64,000 bases of DNA from Torreya grandis. Its lineage: Eukaryota; Streptophyta; Pinopsida; Cupressales; Taxaceae. The stretch is from positions 1,618,001 to 1,682,000 of the forward strand of contig JARHVA010000460.1 in assembly GCA_037957365.1 (NCBI GenBank). The letters are read 5' to 3'. Below are positions 48,547 to 59,790 of the stretch, piece by piece. A model generated the notes under the pieces. That model made no database searches. It saw only the letters and a list, made by a program, of their open reading frames with translations, and was not told where the DNA came from. Position 1 is the stretch's first letter. Each line of letters starts with the position of its first letter. The translations under genes were made by a program, and so were the position numbers.

Positions 48547-50241
48547 CTATGAATGCAAGATTTTATAACATCATTTGGTAATATAATATATAGATTCTAT
48601 CTTCAATAATAACCAGATATAAACATGTAAATTGATGAACCAATAAACAATATAACACATATAATGAGTTGTCTAAAAAAAGGGTAATTACCATATGAAA
48701 GAAGATCTCGCACAGAAAATCTATTTTCAAATACTCAAACACACATATCTAAGTATGTAGTAATTGTTCCTCCTTTTCATTCACAGATGAAAAACATTTC
48801 AAACAAAACCATATATATAGTAAAATCGGTAATCTTCAGCTCTAAAACTTCTTGTTTCTTTTTTTCTTCCTCTCTCTCCATTTCAACAACTAAAAACACA
48901 TTTATATAGTTTCCCTAATTATCTGATCTTTTAAATCAAACCTAGAGTTAAAGTCACTTTGACCCATACGGAATTTAGTTTTTACAAACTCATTTAAAAA
49001 CCAAGTTTTAAACATAATACCAACTGAACAACTGAATAAAAGATTATTGAAAGTAAGATTAAGACTAGGGAGATGGATTAGAATCTCCAGATTTGTTTTG
49101 CTCAATCGAAGAGATTAGTTGTGCTTTCCACTCCTGGGATGTTATAACGAATTCCTAAATTTTTGAGAATTTGGGAATATCGATGTGTTTTACCCTTGCC
49201 TTCCAAACGTCTTTCTCCCTCTAAAATTTCCCCATCTTCTCCACGTGCTCTAAGAGTGTGTTGATGCAGAGATAGAGAAGTGACTCCACCTTTGAAATTT
49301 GAGAGAATTTTTTGGTAAATAAGTTGTCACTTTCTTTAACAAAGCTAATTTTTTCCCTGAACGATTGAATCACAATATCGTCATCCTTTTTTGGTTCTCC
49401 ATCATCTTTTATGTATTTTGCATCAATCCACTATAGATCATGTTGTAATGATTGAGTGAATTTAGTTATTTCTTTGATCATTTTTTTGAGTTCAATTCAC
49501 CCTTGTCGTGATACTGAATTCCTTCATTCGATGTTTTTCTTACTTACATAAAACATATCCTTATTTAGACCTGTCAAATTCTTTTTTGATGAAAATTTTG
49601 CTATCCCATACTTCTATACTGCATCAATTTGATTCATCATATTCATCCATTTACCTTCATCTTTTGTCCATGAAGCATTCTATATTTTCAAGTCTTTGAT
49701 GGTAGCTGTGGTTTGATCATATATATTATTCAGTTCATGAATGTATTTCATACCTTTCTGGGTGATGCCATCCAACCAATCATCAAATACCCTAGCAACC
49801 ATTGAACTTTTGGAATGTAGTTCAACCCGAAGGTTCAAATATAAGAGATGAACTACACAGATCGACCAATAGTCACATGACTTTTCAAGAAACTTTGAAA
49901 TTTGAAACAGTGAACCATTGGACTCTTGAACCTCTAAAAAGGGTTCAAGTTCAACCAGAAGGTTCAAAGACAAAATTGAAATACACAAAGGGACAAACAG
50001 TTCACTTTGAGAAACATTGAATCATTGAACCCATTAAACCATTAAACTCTTGAACTTTGAGAATGGTTCAAGTTCAAAGGTTCAATTCTTTAGAAATACA
50101 AAAGACGATAGGCGGGTGAACTTTAAAAATAAAGAGATGACTTAATAAACAAAGATATGACCAATAAGGAGAAAATGGCAATCTAACTATTACTTAGGGA
50201 AATTTCATGAAAAAATGATAAAGGTGACTCAAAAGGTAACA
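48547..50241 (-). repeat. Element 3 3' LTR, second part
   Basis: Continues the LTR after element 2; the first five bases are the right CTATG duplication. Matches 56573-58286 to the GGTAACA end. TATA-like CTATATATAT on the - strand at 48811-48820. Near 49800-50090 it has a dense cluster of GGTTCAA/TTGAACC words in the U3 part. Confidence 0.92.
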
Positions 50242-50364
50242 TTGGCTCTGAAAAGAAGCAAGACAAACCAAAATTGGGAAAGGAAAACACAACATGCGAC
50301 AACAAAGGAAACGCTATGTACAAAATAGGGGATACCTATTTCATAGTTGATACAACTTAAGATC

Positions 50365-51596
50365 TTATCCATTATAGGATAGGGGTAAAATAGCTCCATC
50401 TAGATATTCCAATTTAAAATAATTAAGATCTAGTACCTGATGAATTTTGAAAGGTCCTTTCCAGTGTGAATTAAATTTTCCATGTGCCCCTTTAGGTTCT
50501 CTCCTTCTATCCCACAAAAGTACTTCATCTCCCTGCATGAACTTTCTAAGTCTAGTTTTTTTATCAAAAATATTCTTGACCCTGGCTTGGTGAGCAATAA
50601 TTCGATTAACCAAGTCATTTATTTCCTCCTCAATCTTAGTTAAGTACATAACTCTTTTCTCCAAGGAATCTTGAAAGTATTGATTTTCAATTACATTTTG
50701 TAATTTGGCTGTAAATAATTCTAGAGGTAATGATAATGACCTCTTATTCCATAAACCAGCTCAAAAGGCACCATTCTTGTTGCTCTTTTTGGTGTTACCC
50801 TATCGGCCTAGAGTGCTTTGTATGGCTTCTTATTCCAATCTTTGGGGTTATCACTCACCAATTTCTTCATGATGGCTATCAAATTTTTATTATTGGACTC
50901 TGCTTGTCCATTCCCTTGAGGGTAGTAATCTAATGAGTAAGATAGAGATATATTATGCTCATAGAAAAAATAAGTAGGTTTAATTGAGGAAAAGTTGGTG
51001 GCATTATCTACTACAATTTTCTGAGGGACACCAAAACACACCAGTATATTTTCTTTGAGAAAATTACACACCACTTCTGAAGTGGTTTTCTTCATAGGGA
51101 CTGCTTCAACCCATTTTGTAAAATAGTCTGTTGCCGTTAAAATGTGAGTATGTCTGTCACTTGAAGGAGGTGAAAGAGGCCCAATAAATTCCAAACCCCA
51201 TTGTTTGAAAGGTTCTTCTATAACAATAGGCCTCAAAGGCAATACTACAAGTTGTGGCCTTCTTGAAAACATTTTACATTTTTCACAATTGGCTACCCAT
51301 CTGTATGCATCCTTAAACATACTCGGCCAATAATAATAATTTCTAAGGATTTTGAAAGCTATGACTGAAGAGGAAAAGTGTCCACCGTAGACTTCATTGT
51401 GAAAATTTTCCAAAATCTTATGTTGTTGTTCCTTATCCACACATCTCAGAAAAGTTCCATCCAGTCCCTTCTTATATAAAACATCATCCCAAATGACATT
51501 TTTTGTTGCTTTTAACTTCAGATTCCTTTCTCCTTCGGAGATAGGTGAATAGGACAATCTCCATAAGTAATATAGTGTGCCACATCTAGGAACCAT
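50365..51596 (-). pseudogene. Element 3 integrase pseudogene
   Basis: Two frames, 51596-50808 and 50664-50365, carry it. N-terminal zinc finger: HNEVYGGHF...CEKC (about 51400-51280). Catalytic core: QWGLEFIGPL, where the first Asp is replaced by Glu, then VVDNATNF (second Asp) and YPQGNGQAES (Glu). Then a stop-rich bridge with ADRVTPKRA and ELVYG, and a C-terminal domain FMQGDEVLLWDRRREPKGAH to LPLSYNG. Length and order are those of a full gypsy integrase without chromodomain. The D-to-E change and the stops make it inactive. Confidence 0.88.
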
Positions 51597-52080
51597 GGAT
51601 TTTGTAAACTTACCAACAGGACAATGGGGAGTTCTTCTTTTTCTTCCTTAATTTTAGTAATCAATTTGCACAGACCTTGACCTCTAACCAATTTGGTTGG
51701 TCTAATATCCAAGTCATATTCTTGAATTTTAGTAACCCATGTTGCTCTATTATTCACCCCAATATCTTGTTGAGTGAGAATGCTTTTTATAGTTGAACTA
51801 GGCACAAACACAACTGAATAAGAGTGTAGAATGTAATATCTGAATTGTTTGATAGCCTTTACCACAGCGAAATCTTGCTTCTCAGTTAAATAATACCTAT
51901 GTTCATGCTTCTTGAGAGAAACACTCATAAAGGCTATTGGGGCTTCTACATTCAATTCATTCTTCTATAATAAGATACCAAACATGGTATGTTCTGAAGT
52001 ATAACAATAAATAAATTTTTTTTTTGAAAATTGGGATTTACCAGAGTAGGTGTTTGTGCAATTGCTTCTTTAATATCTTC
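51597..52080 (-). pseudogene. Element 3 second, degenerate RNase H
   Basis: Follows reverse transcriptase. The start reads FIYCYTSEHTMFGILL (about 52015-51968) where active domains have YxDASxxAxGAxLxQ, so the first Asp is absent. PIAFMSVSLKKHEHRYYLTE, QDFAVVKAIKQFRYYILHSY and the closing YDLDIRPTKLVRGQGL follow. A one-base shift in an A run near 52019 and a stop near 51966 break it. From memory, a SEHT version of this motif is common in related plant elements, so the loss is probably old and inherited. Confidence 0.75.
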
Positions 52081-52129
52081 AAATGCTTTCTTAGCAGTCT
52101 CATTCCATCAGAAAGCCTTTTTTCACTCA

Positions 52130-52921
52130 TCATTCCCACAACATGTTTTGTAATTTTAGCAAATCAAGAATGAACCTCCTGAGGAAGTTGATCTGGCCAA
52201 AGGACTTAACTCTAGTCTTATTTGAAGGAAGACTTAGTTGTTTTATTGCTCCAACCCTTTTTGGATCAATCTTGATTCCATACTTTGAAACTAAGTGTCC
52301 CAACAACTTACCCTCTGTTACACAAAAAACTGACTTCTTAGGGTTAAGAGATATGCCATGATTCTGACACCTTTGCAAAATGATCGTTAGATCCTTCAGA
52401 TGATCTTTTCTTTTTTTTGAGAAAATAGTCAGATCATCAAGATAGATGACAATAATTCTATCTTTTAGATCTCTAAAGGATGAATCCATCACCCATTGAA
52501 AACTTACACCAATATTAATTAAATCAAAGGGTATACGGTTATAAGCAAAAGTTCCCTAGGGTGTAGTAAAAATAGTTTTATGTTGATCAGCTGTAGCTAC
52601 ACTTATCTGATTATAACCTAAGAATCCATCCAACATGGACATCATTTCTAACCCAGCAACTATTTGCAAGATGTGATCCATCACAGGTAAGGGATAATTA
52701 TCTTTTAAACAAGCTTGGTTAAAAAATTTAAAGTCAACACAGACTCTTATTTTTCCATTCTTTTTACATACTAGAACAATGTTTGCCACCCAAGTCGAGT
52801 GATGAATTGGATAAATAATCCTAGCCTTCAACATCTTGTCAATCTCCTTAAATATGGCCTCATCAACTTTTGGGTTATAATTTCTCAGCTTATGCCTAAA
52901 TGGGGTTACATTTTTTTTCAA
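52130..52921 (-). pseudogene. Element 3 reverse transcriptase domain
   Basis: Frames 52921-52556 and 52492-52130. Motifs in order: FRHKLRNYNPKV, WVANIVLVCKKNGKIRVCVD, LKDNYPLPVMDHIL, MLDGFLGYNQISV, FTTP, then VIYLDDLTIFS with YLDD at 52433-52444 (- strand), GISLNPKKSVFCVTEGKLLG and FGQINFLRRFI. The YLDD catalytic site is intact; only a few stops interrupt the domain. It would copy the element RNA in the particle. Confidence 0.88.
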
Positions 52922-52933
52922 AATAATATGATG

Positions 52934-53479
52934 CTAAAATTGCCCATGCCTAAAATCCTTGAGGTCATCATAACACCCAGCAAATACATCCTTATATCTG
53001 ATCAACAGATTAGTCAACTTGTTTCTTTCCTCTGGTGAACAACATCTACCAATAGAAATCCACTTAGGATCAGTTTCACTTTCAATGTTTATTTTCTCAT
53101 AGTCCCCCCATTTGTCAGAATCATAAACAAGCTTGCCTTTTGTATGTTCATCTTGTCGAGTGAACAAATGTTCTAGAGAGACCAAATCTTTAGGGATTTT
53201 TTTTCCTTTTAACTGAATTACATCATATTTTGAATTGATCCCTAGATCAAGACTAAATTCTTTACATTCTACTTCAAAACCTTCAAAATAAGTCCCCACA
53301 AACATCTCAGCTTTCTCCAATAATGTTTTGATTTGCTTATCATTCTTAAAAACTTGTCCATTTTCAGCATTATCTAGGACATTAGGATGATAGACTAGTT
53401 CTATTCTATATGAATCCCTTTTAAAATCAGGGTCTGGGAGAAGAAGAGAAGTTGATACAACTAGAGAATCCACCCACAT
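52934..53479 (-). pseudogene. Element 3 linker between extra RNase H and reverse transcriptase
   Basis: A 181-codon frame beginning WVDSLVVSTS, which is the end of the RNase H domain (its Asp may be the fourth catalytic acid), followed by IELVYHPNVLDN, an acidic linker, and RYKDVFAGCYDDLKDF, the conserved lead-in to reverse transcriptase (YxDVFAWSYxDLK in relatives). It is the longest uninterrupted piece of the linker. Confidence 0.75.
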
Positions 53480-53932
53480 GTTCTAGTCTCTGGGAATTGC
53501 TTCAATAGAAAAGGCATCAAAATATTATATCTCATCCAAAACTCTATTTCTGTAATATCTCAATCTTTCATGTTTAATTGAAAAAATACCTCTCACTTAT
53601 TTAACAATTAATTTAGCATCTTCGCTTGCTTTGAGAATCTTTACACCCTTTCCTTTAGCTTCAAGTAACCCAAGTAATAAAGCCTCATATTCTACAATGT
53701 TATTAGCGTTTTTAAATTATAGATTGAAAGAGTAAGAAAAATTTTCACTTTAAGGTGAGATCAACACAACCCCTACTCCTGAACCAGCAGTAGCACAACT
53801 ACCATCAAATTCCATGGTCCATAGATCATCCGAATGAATAGACTTTGGGACAGATTCTTCCTTCAAGTCTTCAGAGGAGAGAAAATAGTTACCAAATTTA
53901 CATTCTTCAAATAAAATTTGAGACTGGATCAT
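53480..53932 (-). pseudogene. Element 3 extra RNase H, placed before reverse transcriptase
   Basis: LWTMEFDGSCATAGSGVGVV and LISP (frame 53932-53750) give the first Asp; further along the same frame NNIVEYEALLLGLLEAKGKG supplies Glu, ASEDAKLIV an Asp, then HERLRYYRNRV and IEAIPRD before WVDSL. All four acidic positions survive, but five or more stops interrupt it between 53752 and 53480. Same placement as in element 1. Confidence 0.8.
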
Positions 53933-53984
53933 TAGAAAGGTATACAGTAAACTTGCATTTAGGTTCAGGTTCTAGCTTAACTTT

Positions 53985-54629
53985 CTACTTTCCAACTAGA
54001 ATTGTAGCTTTTGACCAATACATTTTAATTTGCCCACCTAAATCTTTGTAAAACGTCCTACTCAACAACATCCCATAACTAGCAGGAATATCTGCTACCA
54101 AGATAGTCAACTTCACCTTTTTATCAGGATCGGCTTCAAGAGCAACTTGTGCATCCTTAATTTGTCCGAGCAAAGAAATATATTTGCCATCCATGGAGTA
54201 ACACCTACCAAATATTTTTGTAAGGGATAATCCTATGGATTTGGCTACAGAAGAAGGCATTATATTATCAGTAGCACCTAAGTCTATGATATAATTGCTG
54301 AGTTTATGACCATTTATGAATAAAGAAACATAAAATGGGTTGGATTTCATATCAGCCATATAAGAAGTATCATCAAATGAATTGAGGGTCATTATAGGAG
54401 TATGTGTGGGTGATTGAGAAGCAAATAATTGGGCAATGGGAGACTCAGTATTAACATTTAATTGACTCTTAGGTTCAACTTGTGTAGGGCCATTTTTGAC
54501 ATATTTAACCAATTTATCAAGTTCTTTGGGTTTTAACCTGAGGTATTCAGCAGGGGATATTTGAATCTTTGCAGACTTAAAAAATTCTAAAATATCAAAA
54601 GAAGTCTCACGATCATTTCTATGTAACAA
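53985..54629 (-). pseudogene. Element 3 aspartic protease region
   Basis: A 214-codon open frame. An N-terminal part (FFKSAKIQISPAEYLRLKPK) links gag to protease; NGHKLSNYIIDLGATDNIM has the catalytic Asp at about 54282-54284; then LTKIFGRCYSMDGK, LLGQIKDAQ, KLTILVADIPASYGMLLSR and LGGQIKMYWS. The catalytic triad reads D-L-G instead of D-S/T-G. The nearly complete frame makes this the best-preserved protease here. Confidence 0.85.
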
Positions 54630-54639
54630 TTTATTTTCT

Positions 54640-55979
54640 TAGATCTTTATATTAGCATCAGAGGTTCTAGTAAAAGGTTCTTTACCTTTAACAGGCACTT
54701 CTTGAGTATTAGAAAATCTTGGATTCTTCTAACTTTTGGTGAGGATAGCACATGAAAGATCTTTGAGAGTAACTAATACTTTACCTCCTCTTTTTGAATC
54801 TGATTCATATTCTAGGAAGTGTATTTCAGAGTCACCAGGTTCCTCAAAGTTCCTTTCTTCTTCAGTAATATCCCCTAACACATCTTGAGTAGCAGCCATT
54901 TGAGCATATCTAAGCATCTCTAGACAAGAATTTCCATCATGATTAGTAGTCAAATGAAAGGCACACATGTTACCTCTACCAGGAGGAGCTTCAATAGCCA
55001 ACCTTGGTTGTGCTGATGTAAGTGGTAATGTCCTACCAGCATTTGCCTATTGATTAAAATTTATCTTGCCAATATCTTGATATGGTTGTTGGAATGAAGT
55101 ACCAGCTTTAGGTAATTATCTTTTTAGGGCAATCATATCATTGACTACTCTTTAAACCATAGGATCCGTAGAGGATGAGGGATGAGCATTAGGTACTTGG
55201 ATTTCTTTCTTCCATTTTCCAACCATAATAAGATCATTCTCTAAACCAACTGCCAAGGTTTGAGTGGCTACCAAGTCAGCAATTACACCTCTTCTAAGAT
55301 GGAAGCTAATATCAGGAGGCATAACATTAATAAAGAAACATTTTTTATTCTCACCAGTCAGTCTTTTAGTAGTTGGGATTTTGTGCACTATTCTATTGAA
55401 TTTGGCTATAAATTCTCTCATAGGCTCATGTATTTATTTCTTGAGTTAAGTCAACTAAGCAAGAAGAAAATGCTCATCTTCTACACTCTTAAACATATTT
55501 TCAATTTCAATTTTCATACCATTCTAGTTTGTGATTGAAGAATCAGTTAGATGATAAAAACATTGTGCTACGGTATCGGTTAGAGTTTGCACAAAAAGCC
55601 TTATGGCTACGTCTTGATGTTGCACGCCTAACACACCACATGCTACTACAAAGGTGCTCAAATGTTCCTCTGTTGATTTTCTCCCATCTCCATTAAACTT
55701 AGGCAAATTTTCTCTTGCATTTTTAGGTAGAGGATTCAAGTTGGCCCATAAATTTAGAGGCCCTTTGGCTACTCCCCAAGGTTGGGCCATTGGAAGAAAA
55801 CTTATGGTAGAAGGAAAGATAGTATCAAAAAGAGTTAAGGCTTGACAGATAGAGGATGTAAAGGGTTTAGGAGGGCTAGAAGGTCTACTTTTAGCTTTTC
55901 TAACATGGGTAGGAATATAAGGGAAATTTAAGCTTTGCAGCATTTGAAAAGTAGGATCTTCAACTCTCTCTCTTCTCAA
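54640..55979 (-). pseudogene. gag: Element 3 gag pseudogene
   Basis: Frame 55979-55524 contains MAQPWGVAKGPLNLWANLNP (about 55790), PKFNGDGRKSTEEHLSTF, VACGVLGVQHQDVAIRLFVQ and FYHL, a Retrotrans_gag domain. 55421-55152 has MREFIAKFNRIVHKIP and VMPPDISFHLRRGVIADL. 55001-54729 has a zinc knuckle of the C-x2-H-x4-H-x4-C kind (CAFHLTTNHDGNSC, 54965-54924) and an acidic tail (FLEYESDSK). Stops separate the pieces. The true start is probably the Met of MAQPWG; upstream codons have no clear relation to gag. Confidence 0.82.
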
Positions 55980-56324
55980 AGATCTTGTGTACCCTCTAAA
56001 ATCTAGCTTATAATTTTGTGATTGGATAGGTAGTTATTGGTTTCTAGGCTACATTTTATGCTTGTCTCCTCCTTTGCCTAAGCAATAGCATTCTCAAATT
56101 ATCAGCCAATTCTTCTTATTTTTCTAATACTCTACTTGCCCTCCTATAATTATCAATATTCTGAGGAGTGTGCCAAGTAAAGGTATTTAACTAACCAATT
56201 ATATCTTCTTGCTCATCTTGAAAACCAAGATAAGGTTGTAAGACAAGAATTATATTTTCATGTGGAAGCACTAGTTGCTTCATATTAAGGTGACTAATCT
56301 TTTAGCAAAGATTTCAATTTTGTT
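55980..56324 (-). other. Element 3 untranslated leader
   Basis: Sequence between primer site and gag on the - strand. No coding signal seen. Confidence 0.45.
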
Positions 56325-56346
56325 TCCCCAGTAGAGTCGCCAAAAA
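56325..56346 (-). promoter_or_regulatory. Element 3 primer-binding-site region
   Basis: On the - strand TTTTTGGCGACTC, then TACTGGGG, one or two bases after the ...GCCAACA end of the 5' LTR. Nearly identical to element 2. Confidence 0.65.
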
Positions 56347-56347
56347 C

Positions 56348-58286
56348 TGTTGGCTAACAGATTTGTCCTAATTTCTTCTAACTCTATACCATTTTCTTTC
56401 AAGAACAAATAAGTTAATCAATAAATGGGTGAACTATCAGGAATAGTTCCCCTCTGAATTAAGGTACAGCTCCCTTTAAGATCTTCAATGAATTTGAGTT
56501 ATTCTAAATATTCAGATACACTTTTTAACGAGAAAGTGCTTAAAGGCAAACTAACATCCATACATCATCATGCTATGAATATGAGATTTTATTACATCAT
56601 TTGGTAATAGAATACATAGATTCCATCTTTAATAATAACCAGATATAAACATGTAAATTGTTGAACCAATAAACAATATAACACATACAATGAGTTGCCC
56701 ATTAAAAGATCAATTACCATATGAAAGAAGATCTCACACAGAAAATCCAATTTCAAATACTCAAACACACATATCTAAGTATGCAGTAATTGTTCCTCCT
56801 TTTCATTCATAGATGAAAAATGTTTTAGACAAAACCATATATATATTGTAAAACCAGTAATCCTCAGTGCTAAAACTTATTATTTCTTTTTTTTCTTCCT
56901 CTCTCTCCATTTCAACAACTAAAAACACATATATAGTGTTGCCCTAATTATCTATCTTTTAAACCAAACCTAGAGTTAAAGTAACTCTAACCCATACGGA
57001 ATTTAGTTTTTACAAACTCATTAAAAAACAAAATTTTAAATAGAATACCAACTGAATAATTGAATAAAATATTATTACAAGTAAGATTAAGACTGGGGAG
57101 ACGGATTAGAATCTCTGGATTTGTTTTGCTCAGCGGAAGAGATTAGTTGCGCTTTCCACTCCTGGGATGTTGTAACAAATTCTTGGATTTTCAATAAATT
57201 AGGAAAACTGATGTGTTTTACCCTTGCCTTCCAAATGTCTTTCTCCCTCTAAAATTTCCCCATCTTCTCTGCATGCTCCGAGAGTGTGTCAATGTAGAGA
57301 TAAAGAAGTGACTCCACCTTTGAAATTTGAGAGAAATTTTTGGTTAATAAGTTGTCACTTTCTTTAATGAAGCTAATCTTTTCCCTAAAGGATTGAATCA
57401 TAGTATTGACATCCTTTTCTAGTTCTCCATCATCCTTTATGTATTTTACATCAATCCACTATAGATCATGTTGTAATGATTGAGTGAATTTAGTTATTCC
57501 TTTGAAAATTTTTGTGAGTTGAATTCACCCTTATCATGATACTGAATTCCTCCATTCAATGTTTTTCTTACTTACATAAAGCATATCCTCATTCAGCCCT
57601 GTCAAATTCATTTTTGATAAAAAAATTTCTATCCCATACTTATGTACTTCATCAATTTGATTCATCAAAATTTATCCATTTAACTTCATCTTTTGTCCAC
57701 GAAGCATTCTTTGTTTTCAAGTCTTTGATGGTAGCTATGGTTTGATCATATATAGTCCTCAGTTCATGAATGTATTTTGTACCTTTTTGAATGATGCCAT
57801 CCAACCAATCATCAAATACCCTAGCAACCATTGAACTTTTGGAATGTGGTTCAACCCAAAGGTTCAAAGATATGAGATGAACTACACATATCGGCCAATA
57901 GTCACATGACTTTTCAAGAAACTTTGAACTTTGAAACAGTGAACCATTGAACCGTTGAACTCATGAACCTCGAAAAAGGGTTCAAGTTCAACCAGAAGCT
58001 TTAAAGACAAAATTGAAATACACAAAGGGATAAACAGTTCACTTTGAGAAATATTGAATCATTAAACCCATTGAACCATTGAACTCTTAAACTTTTAAAA
58101 TGGTTCAAGTTCAAAGGTTCAATTCTTTAGAAATTTCACACACAAAAGACGATAGGCGGGTGAACTTTAAAAATAAAGAGCCAACTTAATAAACAAAGAT
58201 ATGACCAATAAGGGGAAAATGGTAAGCCAACTATTACTTAGGGAATTTTCATGAAAAAATGAATAAGGGTGACTCAAAAGGTAACA
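56348..58286 (-). repeat. Element 3 5' LTR
   Basis: 1939 bp, uninterrupted, TGTTGGC...GGTAACA on the + strand. It shows what the split LTR looked like before element 2 arrived. TATA-like ATATATATAT near 56836-56846 on the - strand; a GGTTCAA/TTGAACC cluster at 57840-58130 in the U3 part. Frames such as 57536-57745 and 57652-57867 are not genes. Confidence 0.93.
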
Positions 58287-58291
58287 AGCGT
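58287..58291. repeat. Target-site duplication of element 3, right copy
   Basis: AGCGT, pairing with AGCAT at 39457-39461. Confidence 0.7.
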
Positions 58292-58539
58292 AAACACTAG
58301 TAAGGGGGATAGTCTCAAAGTAAGAGAGATTGAATGCATTGAGTAAGGAGAATAGAATGAAGAGTTTAGTGAAACCATCCGAAGAATGGTGGAGAATAAA
58401 TGAAATGAATAAAATGTAGATGTGAATTTGAAATGTGTGTAGGGTCCAAAGATAGAGATCAAGTAGGAAAAGATAAAGTGAAAGCTATATGGATATTGGC
58501 AAAGAGCTTAGACAAGCAGAGTATGCAATAGGGATCTGC
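58292..58539. other. Host sequence to the right of element 3
   Basis: Continuation of 37573-39461 after removal of element 3. No gene seen. Confidence 0.4.
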
Positions 58540-59622
58540 ATCATGAGGGATGGTGAGGGGCAATGAGGGAGTGATTATAAATGATAAGGAATGGTAAGGG
58601 TCAATAAGGGAGTTATTAGAGATGATGAGAAATGAGGAGGGGGTGATTAGGTATGATGAAGCGGTGATTAGGGATGGTAAAGGCCAATGAGGGAGTGATT
58701 AGGGATGATGAGGGATGGTGAGAGCCAATGAGGGAGTGATTAGGGATGATGAGGGAGTGATGAGAGATGAGAAGGGACAAGAAGTGATTTATTAGGGATG
58801 ATGAGGCATAGTGAGGGTCAATGAGGGAGTAATCAAGGATCATGAGGGAGTTATTAGAGATGACTAGGGACAGTGAGGGTCAATGAGGAAGTGATTAGGG
58901 ATAATGAATAATGATGAGAGAGTGATTAGGGGTGATGAGGCATGAGTAGGAAGTGATCAAAGATGAGGGAATGATGATGAACAATTGAAATTAACACAAA
59001 GTGGTGGTTTGATGTCTGTAGGTCATCAATGTGACCTATGCTACCCCAATCACACCACTTTGCATCAATTTCAAAGTGAGTGGTTTGCAAACTTCAATTT
59101 TGACAAACCTAAGACTCTTAGAAATGCTAGAAATCAATTTGAAAAGCACAAAAACCCTTAAAAATGACTATATGTTTACCAAAAATTGATATCAATTGCA
59201 AAATTTATGTCTTAAAATCTTTAGGTTTAATACTTAGACCTTGAAAATGCTTAAATAATAACCTGATTAGATTTTGAAAAACTATTTTCCACATTGTAAG
59301 GCGTGCAACTATGAGACCAACTCTATTAGATGCTGAGTGACCCTAATTTCTTATATTGACTAAAATAAATTTAAAGTATAAGAAATTAAAATAAATTTGG
59401 AGTAGTAAATATAATCTTATGGACAAAGTTGGCTTCACGTGCAACTCCCAAATGCGTGTGGAGTTGGTTTTGAACTTATAGTAAAGCAACGCGTACGCAT
59501 TTTATAACATGTACACGTTGTATAGTGCACTATATAATGCGTACATATTATACAATGTGTACATGTTATACAATGTGTACATGTTATTTGAATTTAAAAT
59601 ACTGCATATGTGTTATTTTTTT
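58540..59622 (-). repeat. Inverted arm, right copy, with minisatellite
   Basis: Reverse complement of 33879-35063. The minisatellite part is 58540-58985 (GAGGGATGGTGAGGGTCAAT and GAGGGAGTGATTAGGGATGA variants). The spacer is 58986-59308, and the AT-rich outer part with TGTACATGTTATACAATG repeats is 59345-59622. The primer-binding-like motif TGGTCTCATAG is at 59309-59319 on the - strand. Confidence 0.8.
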
Positions 59623-59635
59623 CTCAATAACATGT

Positions 59636-59790
59636 ACACATTATGGCTCGATAATTACTGATCCATAATTTCAATAGTGCGATCACGTTATTTAATAACC
59701 TAATCTCTCACTAATGCATATGCATTATGGCTCGATAATTATCGAGATAAAATTTCAATAACATGATCATGTTATTTAATAACACGATTG
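59636..59790. repeat. ~85 bp duplication with a cluster of perfect palindromes
   Basis: ATTATGGCTCGATAATTA begins near 59640 and again near 59725. The second unit contains three perfect palindromes in 62 bp: AATGCATATGCATT (59713-59726), CTCGATAATTATCGAG (59731-59746) and TAACATGATCATGTTA (59759-59774). In the first unit the corresponding sites are imperfect. Confidence 0.85.

Larger units (their letters stand above)
39462..58286 (-). mobile_element. Element 3: Ty3/gypsy (Tat-like) retrotransposon, interrupted by element 2
   Basis: LTR copies of about 1.92 and 1.94 kb with TGTTGGC...GGTAACA ends on the + strand flank a 6.1 kb internal region read on the - strand: gag, protease, RNase H, reverse transcriptase, degenerate RNase H, integrase. 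A primer-binding-like TTTTTGGCGACTC lies one base inside the 5' LTR. Flanks are AGCAT/AGCGT. Element 2 split the 3' LTR at the CTATG site. In two stretches the LTR copies differ at roughly 6-8% of positions by eye. All coding parts carry stops and some frameshifts. It is the most complete pol in the window and belongs to the same broad family as elements 1 and 2. Confidence 0.9.
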
